From an uncultured Candidatus Peregrinibacteria bacterium (GTDB lineage: Bacteria > Patescibacteriota > Gracilibacteria > UBA1369), in the NCBI GenBank assembly GCA_937858825.1, contig CALMAI010000032.1, positions 1 through 32,695 of the forward strand: 32,695 bases of DNA. The letters are read 5' to 3'. The notes under the pieces were generated by a model. It made no database searches and was not told where the DNA came from. It saw only the letters and a list, made by a program, of their open reading frames with translations. Both the position numbers and the translations under genes were made by a program. Positions 8,698 to 16,712 of this stretch are shown here, in pieces. Positions within the stretch are counted from its first letter, which is position 1. Every line of letters begins with the position of its first letter.

Positions 8698-9268
8698 AAA
8701 AAATCAACAAACCACTATCCATATCCAAAAGATAGGATTCAAAATTTTCGTCTGCCTCAATTTTTTCTACAAAACCCTTCAGGTCATTCCAGTGGGACAA
8801 AATATTGTCAGCCACCAGGAGCGACCCCTCATTTAAGAACGGTAATATTGCTGGAACATACTGTTCATACTCCATTTTCGTGGCATCAATAAAAACAAAA
8901 TCAAAACGGATTGTTTTATCAATCTCATCCAAAACTTCCGGCGCATGACCTTTAATTTGAACAATCGAAGAGTCCATTCCCGCCTCAGCAAAATGCTGTT
9001 GAGCCAGAGAGAATCGCTCATTATGCGACTCAACAGTGTAAAGCCTCCCTCCATTTTTCGCAGCAGCATGGGACAAAAATAGCCCCGAATAGCCGTTTGA
9101 TGTTCCAATTTCCAAAACATTCCGCGCGCCCGTCAGCTCCACCAGACTATGAAGCAACACTGCCGAACTCCGTGGCACATTCCAAAAACGAGACTCCTCC
9201 CCTTCTTTCTCAAGACGGAGAATTACCTCTTCCAGTCGCGGCTCAAACGATAATCCAAAAAAATCCAT
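8684..9268 (-). CDS. O-methyltransferase, class I SAM-dependent (COG4122-like)
   Basis: Cytoplasmic methyltransferase of 194 residues that would transfer a methyl group from SAM to a hydroxyl of an unknown small substrate. The SAM-binding motif I is VLEIGTSNGYSGLFLS. An acidic motif II follows (LYTVESHNERF), then FVFIDATKMEY and LLVADNIL, the Asp and Asp-Asn positions that bind the divalent cation in catechol-O-methyltransferase relatives. The start at 9268 (MDFFGLSFEP) was chosen because a longer reading frame would run into the promoter of the divergent gene at 9345. A possible -10 TACATA lies 8 bases upstream. Its last 14 bases overlap the end of the fusion gene on the other strand. It is the only non-surface gene within the surface locus. 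Confidence 0.85.
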   Translation of the reverse strand: MDFFGLSFEPRLEEVILRLEKEGEESRFWNVPRSSAVLLHSLVELTGARNVLEIGTSNGYSGLFLSHAAAKNGGRLYTVESHNERFSLAQQHFAEAGMDSSIVQIKGHAPEVLDEIDKTIRFDFVFIDATKMEYEQYVPAILPFLNEGSLLVADNILSHWNDLKGFVEKIEADENFESYLLDMDSGLLIFFTNL

Positions 9269-9308
9269 ACCCCACGTATGTACCACAAAAAAAATCCCGT
9301 GGCGAGCA

Positions 9309-9338
9309 TTGAAAAAAACCCACAAAAATTGCTATAAT
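9309..9338 (+). promoter_or_regulatory. Leaderless-type promoter of the nidogen-like surface gene
   Basis: TTGAAA (9309-9314), an 18-nt spacer and TATAAT (9333-9338). The expected +1 coincides with the A of the ATG at 9345, so the mRNA should have no leader. This rules out the in-frame TTG at 9309, which is the -35 box. Confidence 0.8.
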
Positions 9339-9344
9339 GCAGCT

Positions 9345-10721
9345 ATGCATAAAACCGCTTTGAAGCATTTCATCGGCCTTTCCACCATATTCCTTGGTGT
9401 AAATTTAATTGTTCCGATCTCTGTAACCGCTCAAACAAGCGGTTCTTCAACAGTCGGACAGGTAATCGACGCATCCGGTGGAGCACTCACTATGCCGTGC
9501 TCACTCGGAAATTTTGCATTCGATCCCGTTGAAATTAATGCCCCAACCGGACCGTTCGGCAGCTATTACCTCAATCCAAAAACACCAGACATTGACCTCA
9601 TCAGTTGTGGAGGAACCGGTGTGACCGTTCAGGACACCCGTTATGATGGAGGATTTGTACTTCAGGTGGCTGCATCAGAATATCTTAAAGATGGAGTTGG
9701 ACCGGAAACCATCGATATCGACCAGCTCAACATTGTCACAGAACAGTTCAGCCCAAGTTACCTTGAAGACAGTTCAGGAACAAGCGACTTCACCGGATTC
9801 CCACCAGGCTCACTCGTGACAGGATCAGATCTTGATGATGAAGTCGGTGAAAACGTGGAAGTACAACTCACTGCTCCAGGATGGAATTTTTATTTTTACG
9901 GAACCGATTATGGTGACACTATTTATGCCTGCACCAACGGATCAATCGCATTCACATCAGGTCAATGTGAATCGCCTCTTACATCTCCAGCCGAAGACAT
10001 TTTTGAAGATCCACAACCAAGAATCCTTCCATATTATAAAGACGTAACAACTGCCAGCGACGCCGGCGGAATCTATACCGATAGTAGCGGTGGCGTCATA
10101 ACCATCACATGGGTTGCAGAACCCTGCATGCCAGACGATCTCACTCCAACACTCTGTGAAGACAGCCGACCAGCACCTTATGACGATGATGTCATGATGT
10201 TCCAGGTTATTTTCACTGGTAACACCGCAGATGATCCAATTCTGATCAAATACAACACAACATTCCTCCGCGACGACTATGGAGATTCACCTATTGTCGG
10301 TATGACAAAAGGAGGCCCATCCGGAACACCAACTTCAGCAACCTATACTGAATCACTCTACAGCCGCTCGCAGGATGCCGACAATCTCCTCGGGAAACTC
10401 CTTCAGTACAACCCTTCCGGGGCAGATTTTATTGAAGTCGTGAAGCCTGGAACTCCAGCCGTTGTGGTTTCTACAAAAGGAGACCCAAATGAAGATCTCG
10501 ACTATACAACTTTCACCGAAGACGGGGGAAACCCGGGGAACAGTTTAAATGTAGACTTGATTAACGGAAACACCGACATAGGATGTGGACGTGTTGGCCT
10601 TTACACCGTCTACCCAAGCTATCGCCTTGATGTACCCGAAACAACCGCTGACGGAAGCTATCAAAATACTATTACGTATACCCTTTCCGATTCTACCGGT
10701 CCAGGGTCTGGAAGCTGCTAA
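9345..10721 (+). CDS. Secreted WxL-like protein with inserted nidogen-like domain
   Basis: Secreted protein of 458 residues with a signal peptide (about 1-29, ending VTA). The anchor domain appears in two parts. The N-terminal part (about 35-135) has GGALTMPCSLGNFAFDPV and VTVQDTRYDGGFVLQVAASEY, very close to the V-x-D-x-R-G-x-G-W-x-L pattern of true WxL proteins. The C-terminal part (about 372-450) has GRVGLYTVYPSYRLDVPETT and ends TYTLSDS. Between them, residues about 165-355 resemble a nidogen/NIDO-type domain: FYFYGTDYGDTIYACTNGSI, then ILPYYKDV, GGIYTDSSGGVITITWV and MMFQVIFT. Several Cys residues could form disulfides. It is transcribed alone from a leaderless promoter. The function is probably surface display or adhesion. 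Confidence 0.75.
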   Translation: MHKTALKHFIGLSTIFLGVNLIVPISVTAQTSGSSTVGQVIDASGGALTMPCSLGNFAFDPVEINAPTGPFGSYYLNPKTPDIDLISCGGTGVTVQDTRYDGGFVLQVAASEYLKDGVGPETIDIDQLNIVTEQFSPSYLEDSSGTSDFTGFPPGSLVTGSDLDDEVGENVEVQLTAPGWNFYFYGTDYGDTIYACTNGSIAFTSGQCESPLTSPAEDIFEDPQPRILPYYKDVTTASDAGGIYTDSSGGVITITWVAEPCMPDDLTPTLCEDSRPAPYDDDVMMFQVIFTGNTADDPILIKYNTTFLRDDYGDSPIVGMTKGGPSGTPTSATYTESLYSRSQDADNLLGKLLQYNPSGADFIEVVKPGTPAVVVSTKGDPNEDLDYTTFTEDGGNPGNSLNVDLINGNTDIGCGRVGLYTVYPSYRLDVPETTADGSYQNTITYTLSDSTGPGSGSC

Positions 10722-10777
10722 AAAATTGGCTATAATAAAGGTAAAACTGACTATTCATAAAAAAAGAATGACACGTA

Positions 10778-10806
10778 TTGACCCATGCCACAAGAAGTGG
10801 TATGAT
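10778..10806 (+). promoter_or_regulatory. Strong sigma70-type promoter of the abundant WxL-like gene
   Basis: TTGACC (10778-10783), exactly 17 nt, TATGAT (10801-10806). The predicted start near 10813 gives a leader of about 83 bases, unlike the leaderless neighbours. A second TATAAT at 10731-10736 has no clear -35. Confidence 0.8.
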
Positions 10807-10813
10807 ATTACGA

Positions 10814-10840
10814 TGTGTTTAATTCAATCTGTCAAACACA
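10814..10840 (+). promoter_or_regulatory. 5'-terminal stem-loop of the leader
   Basis: TGTGTTT (10814-10820) pairs with AAACACA (10834-10840) in a 7-bp perfect stem with a 13-nt loop, at the predicted 5' end. In other bacteria, a stem at the extreme 5' end protects abundant mRNAs such as ompA from decay. The rest of the leader (10841-10895) is AT-rich, unstructured and lacks a Shine-Dalgarno sequence. Confidence 0.6.
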
Positions 10841-10895
10841 CCAAATATACATATAAATATTAATTATAAATACCTTTTTAACCTTTTCATATCAC

Positions 10896-11666
10896 ATGAA
10901 AAAACAAACTCTCGTTGCCGGTCTCGGCACACTCGCCCTCGCGGCAAACGTACTTCTTCCAAGCCTTGCGCTTGGTCAGGGATCCGATCCTCAGGCAGCC
11001 GAACAGGACATTGCTTGTGGAACACTTACTCTTAACGTTAACGCTGACAACGACTTTCAAATGACAGATTTGAACGTTAGTACATCAGCTCAGGACTCTT
11101 TCGCAAACCTTACTGGTTCTGGTTTTGCTGTAACATATCAGAGTGGAACGAGTGCTCTTCCAGAAGAAGCATTTGTTTACGTTGACGATGCTCGTACCGT
11201 TGGTACTGGTGCCGGTTGTGCAACTGATGGTACCGACGAAGGTTGGACCCTCTCTGCTGCCGCTACTGATTTCGCTTCTGGTGGTAACACTATTGCCAAC
11301 ACCAACTTCTATATTGCTACATCTCCAAATATAACTGCTCCTGCAGGATTTACTGAATATGAAGTAGTCGATGGTGATGACGAAAATGTCTACTACACTA
11401 CTGGTTATGCTGGTACACAGGATGCTGCTGCTCAATACAACCTTGCGAGCACTACAGACCTGACAACTGCTACTCCTTTCACTACAGAAAATGCTAGCCT
11501 TGATAGTGCACGAAACATCTTGAACAATGCAACTGGTGCTGGTACAAACGACTTTAAGTTCACTTCTGTTGGAACAGGACTTGCATACTATTTGAACGTT
11601 CCTGCCAACCAGGCTGGTGGTACTTATAGTTCTACTGTAACATTGACTCTTGCTACAGCTACATAG
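10896..11666 (+). CDS. Small WxL-like surface protein, predicted highly expressed
   Basis: Secreted protein of 256 residues made of a signal peptide (1-28, LALG/QGS) and one anchor domain. It contains a genuine W-x-L: DEGWTLSAAATDF (W117). The C-terminus is YYLNVPANQAGGTYSSTVTL ending TLATAT, where the second WxL has lost its Trp. Cys41 and Cys108 could pair. Its mature part aligns nearly end to end with the last 230 residues of 11798-14008. Codon use stands apart: by hand count 18 of 25 Gly codons are GGT, against 3 of 25 in the homologous part of the neighbour. With its own near-consensus promoter, 5' stem-loop and strong terminator, it is a good candidate for a major surface or coat protein. 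That is inference; no abundance data are available. Confidence 0.8.
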   Translation: MKKQTLVAGLGTLALAANVLLPSLALGQGSDPQAAEQDIACGTLTLNVNADNDFQMTDLNVSTSAQDSFANLTGSGFAVTYQSGTSALPEEAFVYVDDARTVGTGAGCATDGTDEGWTLSAAATDFASGGNTIANTNFYIATSPNITAPAGFTEYEVVDGDDENVYYTTGYAGTQDAAAQYNLASTTDLTTATPFTTENASLDSARNILNNATGAGTNDFKFTSVGTGLAYYLNVPANQAGGTYSSTVTLTLATAT

Positions 11667-11696
11667 TTAGCAGAAACAAGCCAAAAACAACAAAAG

Positions 11697-11724
11697 CGGT
11701 CCCGGTCTCCGGGGCCGTTTTTTT
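11697..11724 (+). terminator. Strong intrinsic terminator
   Basis: CGGTCCCGG (11697-11705) pairs with CCGGGGCCG (11709-11717) through nine base pairs (one G-U), with a TCT loop, followed by seven T. It ends the single-gene transcript of 10896-11666. Confidence 0.95.
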
Positions 11725-11747
11725 ATCTACCTCTGAAGTAAAAAATA

Positions 11748-11756
11748 TGGTATAAT
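11748..11756 (+). promoter_or_regulatory. Extended -10 promoter of the propeller/WxL-like gene
   Basis: TGG followed by TATAAT (11751-11756) forms an extended -10 element. No clear -35 is seen at the usual distance. The predicted start near 11763 gives a leader of about 35 bases before the ATG at 11798. Confidence 0.65.
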
Positions 11757-11797
11757 ATGGAGATAAAACATTTTCAAAATTTCATAAAAATATCACC

Positions 11798-14008
11798 ATG
11801 AAACGACGCATTGCTAAGCTTGTTTCAACCCTCTCTCTTATCGGTATGCTCAGTTCACTCGGAGTCTACCAAATAGCCCTTGCCGCCGTTCAGGGACAAT
11901 GGCCAAATTCATCATCCCCAAGTGACATTGTTATTTCCAACAACCCTCCGGATGAGACTGATCAGTTAGTAACCAGAACCAGCGACGGCAACTATGTCGT
12001 GGCTATGCTTTTTAATGGTCGCACAATTGCCACCAAAGTAGCTGAAAGTGATGGATCATACGTCCCAACATGGACTGGATCCATTGCCTCTTCCCTTCTT
12101 GGTGCGCCTTTGGGACTAGTAGCCGACAATAGTGGAGGCGTGTACATTGCTCAAAATATCGACAATGGAGGTGGAGATTGTAGTGTCGCCATTCAGCGAT
12201 TAGACTCAACTGGAAACTTTCAGTTTGGATTCCCTGGATTAGAAATAACCACAGGAAGCGGCTGTGAAGTATTCATGGACATGATTCCTGACGGAGCAGG
12301 TGGTGTATACGTAATATGGGGTAATGGTGGATCGAATTTAAACACATTCCAATCAACCGACCTATATGCCACAAGAGTAACCAGCGCGGGAGTCGTTGAC
12401 ACAAACTGGAACACCGGAGGATCCGGAACATGGCGTCCGCTTCAGCTACCGGAAACATCAGCTTCAACATCAAGTGAACACAGCGCTCAAATGGTAGCAG
12501 ACGGACTTGGTAATGTGGTGGTTATTTATGAAAGTTCAGACAGTAGTTTCGCTTTTGCCATAACAAAATTCGACGCCAACGGGAACATTGCCGGCTTTCC
12601 ATGGAACCTTCCCTTCAATCTAGATCCCGATAACAACGGAAGCCTTGGGCGTCATCTTGTCTCCGATGGTTCTGGTAACGTTTACATTGGATACCTGACC
12701 GGACCATTCGGTTCACCAAACACTGTAAAAGTACAAAAACTAGACAGCTCCGGATTCCCTCCTCAATGGGGAACCGGCGTAGTCGTAAGCAACACCAACA
12801 TTGGATCTTTCTCGGGAAATCCACGCATTACTCCAGACGGCAGCGGTGGAGTATTGGTTGCATGGCAAACAGCCGGCTCCGATAATGAAATGTACGGACA
12901 TCACGTCACTTCAGCCGGAGCCCTCGACACTGCCAACAATTGGTCTACCGCACCAATAGCTCTTTCCAACCTTGATACAAACCCATCGTGGTTTAACACC
13001 CTGGATCGCAAAACCATGCTTTCAGATGGAGCTGGTGGAGCATATGTTCTCTACAACTCATTTGAAGGAGGAGACGCGGCGACATCAAAACTCCAACACC
13101 TCAACAGCGATGGTACCGTTGAATTTACGGGTGATGGTACAACACTTGCTACAGGAGCAGGCATCACCGGAATTTTTGCAGTCATGACATCAGATGGCGG
13201 AACCGGAGTCGTTACCGTTTTCCAGGATGAAGGACCCGACGGTATGGATCTTTATGCTCAACATTTCGACGACACTACAAGTAGCGGTGGTGTTGGTGGA
13301 AGCGAAAATTCAGACGCAGAACAAGAAATCATTTGCGGGGCCCTCACTCTCAATGTGAATGCCAACAACGATTTTCAAATGACCAACCTTACCGTTAGCA
13401 ATAATACACAGGACTCCTTCGGAGCGCTCATCGGAGCTGGATTCGCAACTCCATACCAAAATGGAACCGACACACTGCCCGAAGAAGCATTCATTTATGT
13501 CGATGATTCACGAACTGTTGGAACCGGACCTGGTTGCGCAACCGATGACGTTGATGAAGGTTGGATCGTTGGACTCGAAGCAACCAATTTTATAGATAGC
13601 GGCGCAGTTGCCCCAGACATTCCTTCCAGTAATCTCTACCTTTTGGCAACTTCGAACATCACACCAGACACAAGTTACGGACCTGGATTCACCGAATTTG
13701 CTGGAGGCGGAGACGGATCTACCACCAACCTATTCTACACAACCGGATATTCAGGAACGCAGGACGTAGAAGTCCCTTACAATACGGCCGACACTACAGA
13801 CCTCACAAGCAGAACTTCATTTACCACCGAAAACGCATCTCTCGATAGTTCCCGCGTAATCATGGAAAACGTTAGCGGCGCAGGCGTAAATGACTTCAAG
13901 TTCGCCGCAATTGGAACCGGTATCGCCTACTATCTCAACATCCCGGCAAATCAGGCCGGAGGAAGCTATACCTCAACGCTTACCATTACGCTGATACCTG
14001 CTTCGTAG
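11798..14008 (+). CDS. Secreted propeller-like repeat protein with WxL-like anchor domain
   Basis: Secreted protein of 736 residues. After a signal peptide (about 1-30, ending ALA), eight repeats of about 55-65 residues fill residues 45-495. Each centres on (L/M)-x-x-D-G-x-G-(N/G)-V-x-(V/I), as in VADGLGNVVVIYESSD, VSDGSGNVYIGYLTG and TPDGSGGVLVAWQTAG, consistent with a beta-propeller. A short Ser/Gly linker leads to the anchor domain (about 507-736), closely related to all of the mature protein of 10896-11666: ICGALTLNVNANNDFQMTNL, DEGWIV at the first WxL position, and YYLNIPANQAGGSYTSTL at the end. The relation suggests domain duplication, with this gene adding a display module. Codon use is GGA-rich as in most neighbours, so expression is probably lower. 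Confidence 0.8.
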   Translation: MKRRIAKLVSTLSLIGMLSSLGVYQIALAAVQGQWPNSSSPSDIVISNNPPDETDQLVTRTSDGNYVVAMLFNGRTIATKVAESDGSYVPTWTGSIASSLLGAPLGLVADNSGGVYIAQNIDNGGGDCSVAIQRLDSTGNFQFGFPGLEITTGSGCEVFMDMIPDGAGGVYVIWGNGGSNLNTFQSTDLYATRVTSAGVVDTNWNTGGSGTWRPLQLPETSASTSSEHSAQMVADGLGNVVVIYESSDSSFAFAITKFDANGNIAGFPWNLPFNLDPDNNGSLGRHLVSDGSGNVYIGYLTGPFGSPNTVKVQKLDSSGFPPQWGTGVVVSNTNIGSFSGNPRITPDGSGGVLVAWQTAGSDNEMYGHHVTSAGALDTANNWSTAPIALSNLDTNPSWFNTLDRKTMLSDGAGGAYVLYNSFEGGDAATSKLQHLNSDGTVEFTGDGTTLATGAGITGIFAVMTSDGGTGVVTVFQDEGPDGMDLYAQHFDDTTSSGGVGGSENSDAEQEIICGALTLNVNANNDFQMTNLTVSNNTQDSFGALIGAGFATPYQNGTDTLPEEAFIYVDDSRTVGTGPGCATDDVDEGWIVGLEATNFIDSGAVAPDIPSSNLYLLATSNITPDTSYGPGFTEFAGGGDGSTTNLFYTTGYSGTQDVEVPYNTADTTDLTSRTSFTTENASLDSSRVIMENVSGAGVNDFKFAAIGTGIAYYLNIPANQAGGSYTSTLTITLIPAS

Positions 14009-14021
14009 GCTTTCGGAAGCC
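14008..14021 (+). terminator. Weak hairpin after the propeller/WxL-like gene
   Basis: GGCTT-TCGG-AAGCC begins at the last base of the TAG stop. No T-run follows (AAAACGCTTTATC), so termination would be weak or absent. Confidence 0.35.
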
Positions 14022-14056
14022 AAAACGCTTTATCACAGCTGCCACTAATGATACAA

Positions 14057-14062
14057 TATAAT
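14057..14062 (+). promoter_or_regulatory. Promoter (-10) of surface-protein operon C
   Basis: A perfect TATAAT (14057-14062) overlaps an in-frame ATG at 14061, and a TACAAT lies at 14052-14057. The predicted +1 is about 14069, so the ATG at 14061 cannot be translated from this promoter and the start is set at 14088. No convincing -35 is visible. Confidence 0.65.
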
Positions 14063-14087
14063 GAGTACAACAAATAAACATCATCGA

Positions 14088-15173
14088 ATGAAAAAATCTG
14101 CTCTTCTTGTCATTCTCATGACTCTCGGCATGACTCTCTTCAGTAGTGGAGCTTCAGCAAACTTCAGCATATCTCCAAGTGTAGAGAACCGCAGCATGCG
14201 ATTCCAGATACAATCCGGCGCACAGCAGACAGGATACGCCTACATTCGAAACACATCCGAAGATGCCACTCAGGTTCATATTTATGCCAACGACGGAGCA
14301 AAAACCAATGATGGTCATTTCGCGGTAAAACTTCCAACCGAAGAACAAACCGGCCTTGGAATTTGGACCAGCTTTGACCAGGCAGTATACACCCTGGAAG
14401 GGAAAGAGAGCATGGACGTTCCTTTTCACATTATCATTCCACCTGGCATCCCGCCTGGAGTTTATTCAGGAGGACTGGCTTTGGAAGAGTTTAGCGAACC
14501 AGCTGGAGGTTCCGGTGGAGGAACTTCCGTTCAAATCAAAACCCGTGTGGTTGTACCGTTCTTTGTAGAAGTACCTGGAGAAAAAATATCAGACCTTGAA
14601 TTTAATAGTTTTTCTCAACAACAAACCGCAAATAACAAAGTTTTCTTTACCATGCAGTTCACCAATAATGGTAATACTGCCCTTATCCTGAAGCCAAGAA
14701 TTAAAATTAGCAGTTTTTGGGGTCTCTTTTCAGACACCATTACCGATGATGACATTCAGCTCTACATGGGAGAAAACACCGAATTCCGCGTCAATTGGGA
14801 AAACAAACCATTCTTTGGTTTCTTCAACGCCGAAGCTACCGTTGCATACTATGAAAACGATATCATCAACAATGTAGAAACATTAATCGGAGAAAAAACA
14901 GCAACTGTTTCCGTAACAGTTATTCCATGGATGACAATTTTTGTGCTTCTGATCCTCCTCATTTTGGTAGCGGCATTGATTATTTATCACAAAAATCGAA
15001 TTAAAAATCTGAAGAAAAACAGTTCTACCTACGTTGTTCAACAGGGAGAAACTCTCAATGAAATCGCCAAAAAAAGCGGCGTTAACTGGGAAGTTGTTGC
15101 CAAGCTCAATAATCTTAAACCTCCTTACGAACTAACCCCAAATCAAAAAATACTGATCCCACCTAAAAAATGA
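14088..15173 (+). CDS. DUF916/WxL-interacting-like membrane protein with C-terminal LysM
   Basis: Exported membrane protein of 361 residues and first gene of operon C. The start at 14088 (MKKSALLVIL) gives a normal signal peptide cleaved near ASA (24). The DUF916-like domain (about 25-135) begins FSISPSVENRSMRFQIQSGA, continues YIRNTSEDATQVHIYANDG and ends PPGVYSGGLAL. A second beta domain (about 165-275) includes FTNNGNTALILKPRI. The transmembrane helix (about 282-300) is followed by HKNRIKNLKK and a LysM (about 313-358): YVVQQGETLNEIAKKSGVNW, KLNNLKPPY. The order is the same as in 894-2093. The LysM is again predicted to be inside the cell. Its stop overlaps the next gene's start (ATGA), implying translational coupling. 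Confidence 0.78.
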   Translation: MKKSALLVILMTLGMTLFSSGASANFSISPSVENRSMRFQIQSGAQQTGYAYIRNTSEDATQVHIYANDGAKTNDGHFAVKLPTEEQTGLGIWTSFDQAVYTLEGKESMDVPFHIIIPPGIPPGVYSGGLALEEFSEPAGGSGGGTSVQIKTRVVVPFFVEVPGEKISDLEFNSFSQQQTANNKVFFTMQFTNNGNTALILKPRIKISSFWGLFSDTITDDDIQLYMGENTEFRVNWENKPFFGFFNAEATVAYYENDIINNVETLIGEKTATVSVTVIPWMTIFVLLILLILVAALIIYHKNRIKNLKKNSSTYVVQQGETLNEIAKKSGVNWEVVAKLNNLKPPYELTPNQKILIPPKK

Positions 15174-15805
15174 AAAAAGGTCTCATCTTTAGTTTTTTGA
15201 TAAGCCTCTTTTTGTCGCAAACCGCGTCGGCACAAAGTCTCTCAACATCCTTTGCCGCCGAACCAGCCTCAAAAAATGCCGTAGCTCCATCCATTTTTAT
15301 GTATGAAGCCAAACCGGGAACAACAATAGAAGACGATATCCTTGTTAAGAACATAAATGACAAGCCCCGAACTTTAACACTCTATCCTGCAGACGGACTC
15401 ACCGATGATGAAGGCAAACCAGCCTTCAAAACCTACGGAGAAGAGATGACAGAAATAGGAGCATGGGTGGAAACAGACGGTGAAGTATATGAGTTTGAAC
15501 CGGAAGAAACAAAAAAAATACATTTTCGAATCACCATCCCACAGGATGCCGAAGAAAAAGATTACAAAGGAGGTTTCGCTCTGGAACAAAAGTTTAACAC
15601 CGGCGCACCGGTGCAAACCGCGCTCCGCATCATGAAAAATATTGAAATCAAAGTCACTCAGACTCCGCAAGAAATACCACGATTCACCCCTACTGAAGAA
15701 ACACAGCAGCAACCAACCACATTTTTTTGGGTCACATTAGGAATATTTATAGCGAGCATGGCCTACGTCTTACTCACAAGAGAAAAAAAACATGGAAAAA
15801 AGTAA
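15170..15805 (+). CDS. Short DUF916-like membrane protein
   Basis: Exported protein of 211 residues: signal peptide (1-21, TASA), one DUF916-like domain (about 25-165; ILVKNINDKPRTLTLYPADG, FRITIPQDAEEKDYKGGFAL), membrane helix (about 185-203) and a short basic tail (TREKKHGKK). It lacks the second beta domain and the LysM, like 5251-5889. The start overlaps the previous stop by four bases, and the 3' end overlaps the following WxL-like gene by 14 bases, repeating the partner-then-ligand order of operon A. It is probably a paired membrane receptor for the downstream secreted protein; this is inferred from order only. Confidence 0.7.
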   Translation: MKKGLIFSFLISLFLSQTASAQSLSTSFAAEPASKNAVAPSIFMYEAKPGTTIEDDILVKNINDKPRTLTLYPADGLTDDEGKPAFKTYGEEMTEIGAWVETDGEVYEFEPEETKKIHFRITIPQDAEEKDYKGGFALEQKFNTGAPVQTALRIMKNIEIKVTQTPQEIPRFTPTEETQQQPTTFFWVTLGIFIASMAYVLLTREKKHGKK

Positions 15806-16712
15806 TCTAAAATTAGCAAGTATTGTCGGGCTGATTCTCAGCGCAGCAGCACTCATCGCAAATCCCATAATGAGCATGGCTCAGGGGAGCGACAACAGCA
15901 CTGCTGAACTAACAATTTCTGGGGGTAGTATCACCTACACAACCCCTGATGATTTTAGTTTTGATACTATATTTTTACCGCCATCCGGAAATCCCGACTT
16001 TTATATTTATAAAACACTCACTCCCCTTACCCCCGGGCAAATCATTGAAGTTGAAGATGCCGACGATGGCAATTTTGATTTTAATGTTACTATGTCCCTG
16101 AGTAATTTCACAAATACAAGCACAGGCCATATTATCCCTTTCACCAGCTTTGCCGCAGTCACCATTGCCAACAATACAACAGACGGTGTTGACTCCAGTA
16201 GCGGAAGCCCTCCAGCAGGAACAGCCAATGTCACAGCACCATGGTCATGCGATTGGAATGGGCAAAGTGGCGATCTGGAAACCAACTGTGGAGCCGACTT
16301 GGATTTTGCTGGTTTCACAGGAAACGGAACAACAGTACCAGCCGACCCAACCGTAGCGATCAGCGACACAGACACGACTATTACGGTAACGAGTAGCGCC
16401 GCATATGCCATTGGCGATGTCATTCAATTCAATAGTGGAGAATATGCCGTTGTGTCGAGCCTGGTATGGCCCAATCAAATTAAAGTTTACAGAGGAGTAA
16501 GCGGAACAAATCCAGCCCCTCAAAGTGCTGGATCAGGAATCACTAATATACATACACAAAGCACACAAATCACTATCTTAGTTGGACCCGAACCGGTAGG
16601 CGGACGCATTGGAGCCTACTCTGTGGGATTGGGAATTCGTGCCCTCCTAGAGCCACAATACTTGGATACTGGAAGCTATACCGGCCAAATCACCTTTACG
16701 CTCAGTACATAA
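15792..16712 (+). CDS. Secreted WxL-like protein with inserted tail-fibre-like segment
   Basis: Secreted protein of 306 residues with a signal peptide (about 1-30, ending SMA). Anchor-domain motifs are FDFNVTMSLSNFTNTSTGHI near residue 95 and GLGIRALLEPQYLDTGSYTG at the end, closing with TFTLST. Between them, residues about 186-252 form a compact segment, TTITVTSSAAYAIGDVIQF, YAVVSS, then VYRGVSGT, of a kind seen in phage tail and virion proteins (I-x-V-x-x-G-x-x-I, E-x-x-x-V, V-x-R-G-x-x-G-T). The WxL-like fold apparently tolerates inserts at this point. The start lies within the previous gene, and the stop overlaps the next start by one base (TAATG). Confidence 0.68.
   Translation: MEKSNLKLASIVGLILSAAALIANPIMSMAQGSDNSTAELTISGGSITYTTPDDFSFDTIFLPPSGNPDFYIYKTLTPLTPGQIIEVEDADDGNFDFNVTMSLSNFTNTSTGHIIPFTSFAAVTIANNTTDGVDSSSGSPPAGTANVTAPWSCDWNGQSGDLETNCGADLDFAGFTGNGTTVPADPTVAISDTDTTITVTSSAAYAIGDVIQFNSGEYAVVSSLVWPNQIKVYRGVSGTNPAPQSAGSGITNIHTQSTQITILVGPEPVGGRIGAYSVGLGIRALLEPQYLDTGSYTGQITFTLST

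Noticed and set aside
9309-9344. N-terminal extension of the nidogen-like surface gene from a TTG start
   Set aside because: This stretch contains the -35 and -10 boxes; the predicted transcript begins at 9345.
10585-10863. Plus-strand frame of 92 codons between two surface genes
   Set aside because: It starts inside the upstream gene, spans the promoter of the abundant gene and has no family features.
14061-14087. Upstream ATG for the LysM partner gene of operon C
   Set aside because: It overlaps a perfect TATAAT, and the downstream Met at 14088 gives a normal signal peptide.
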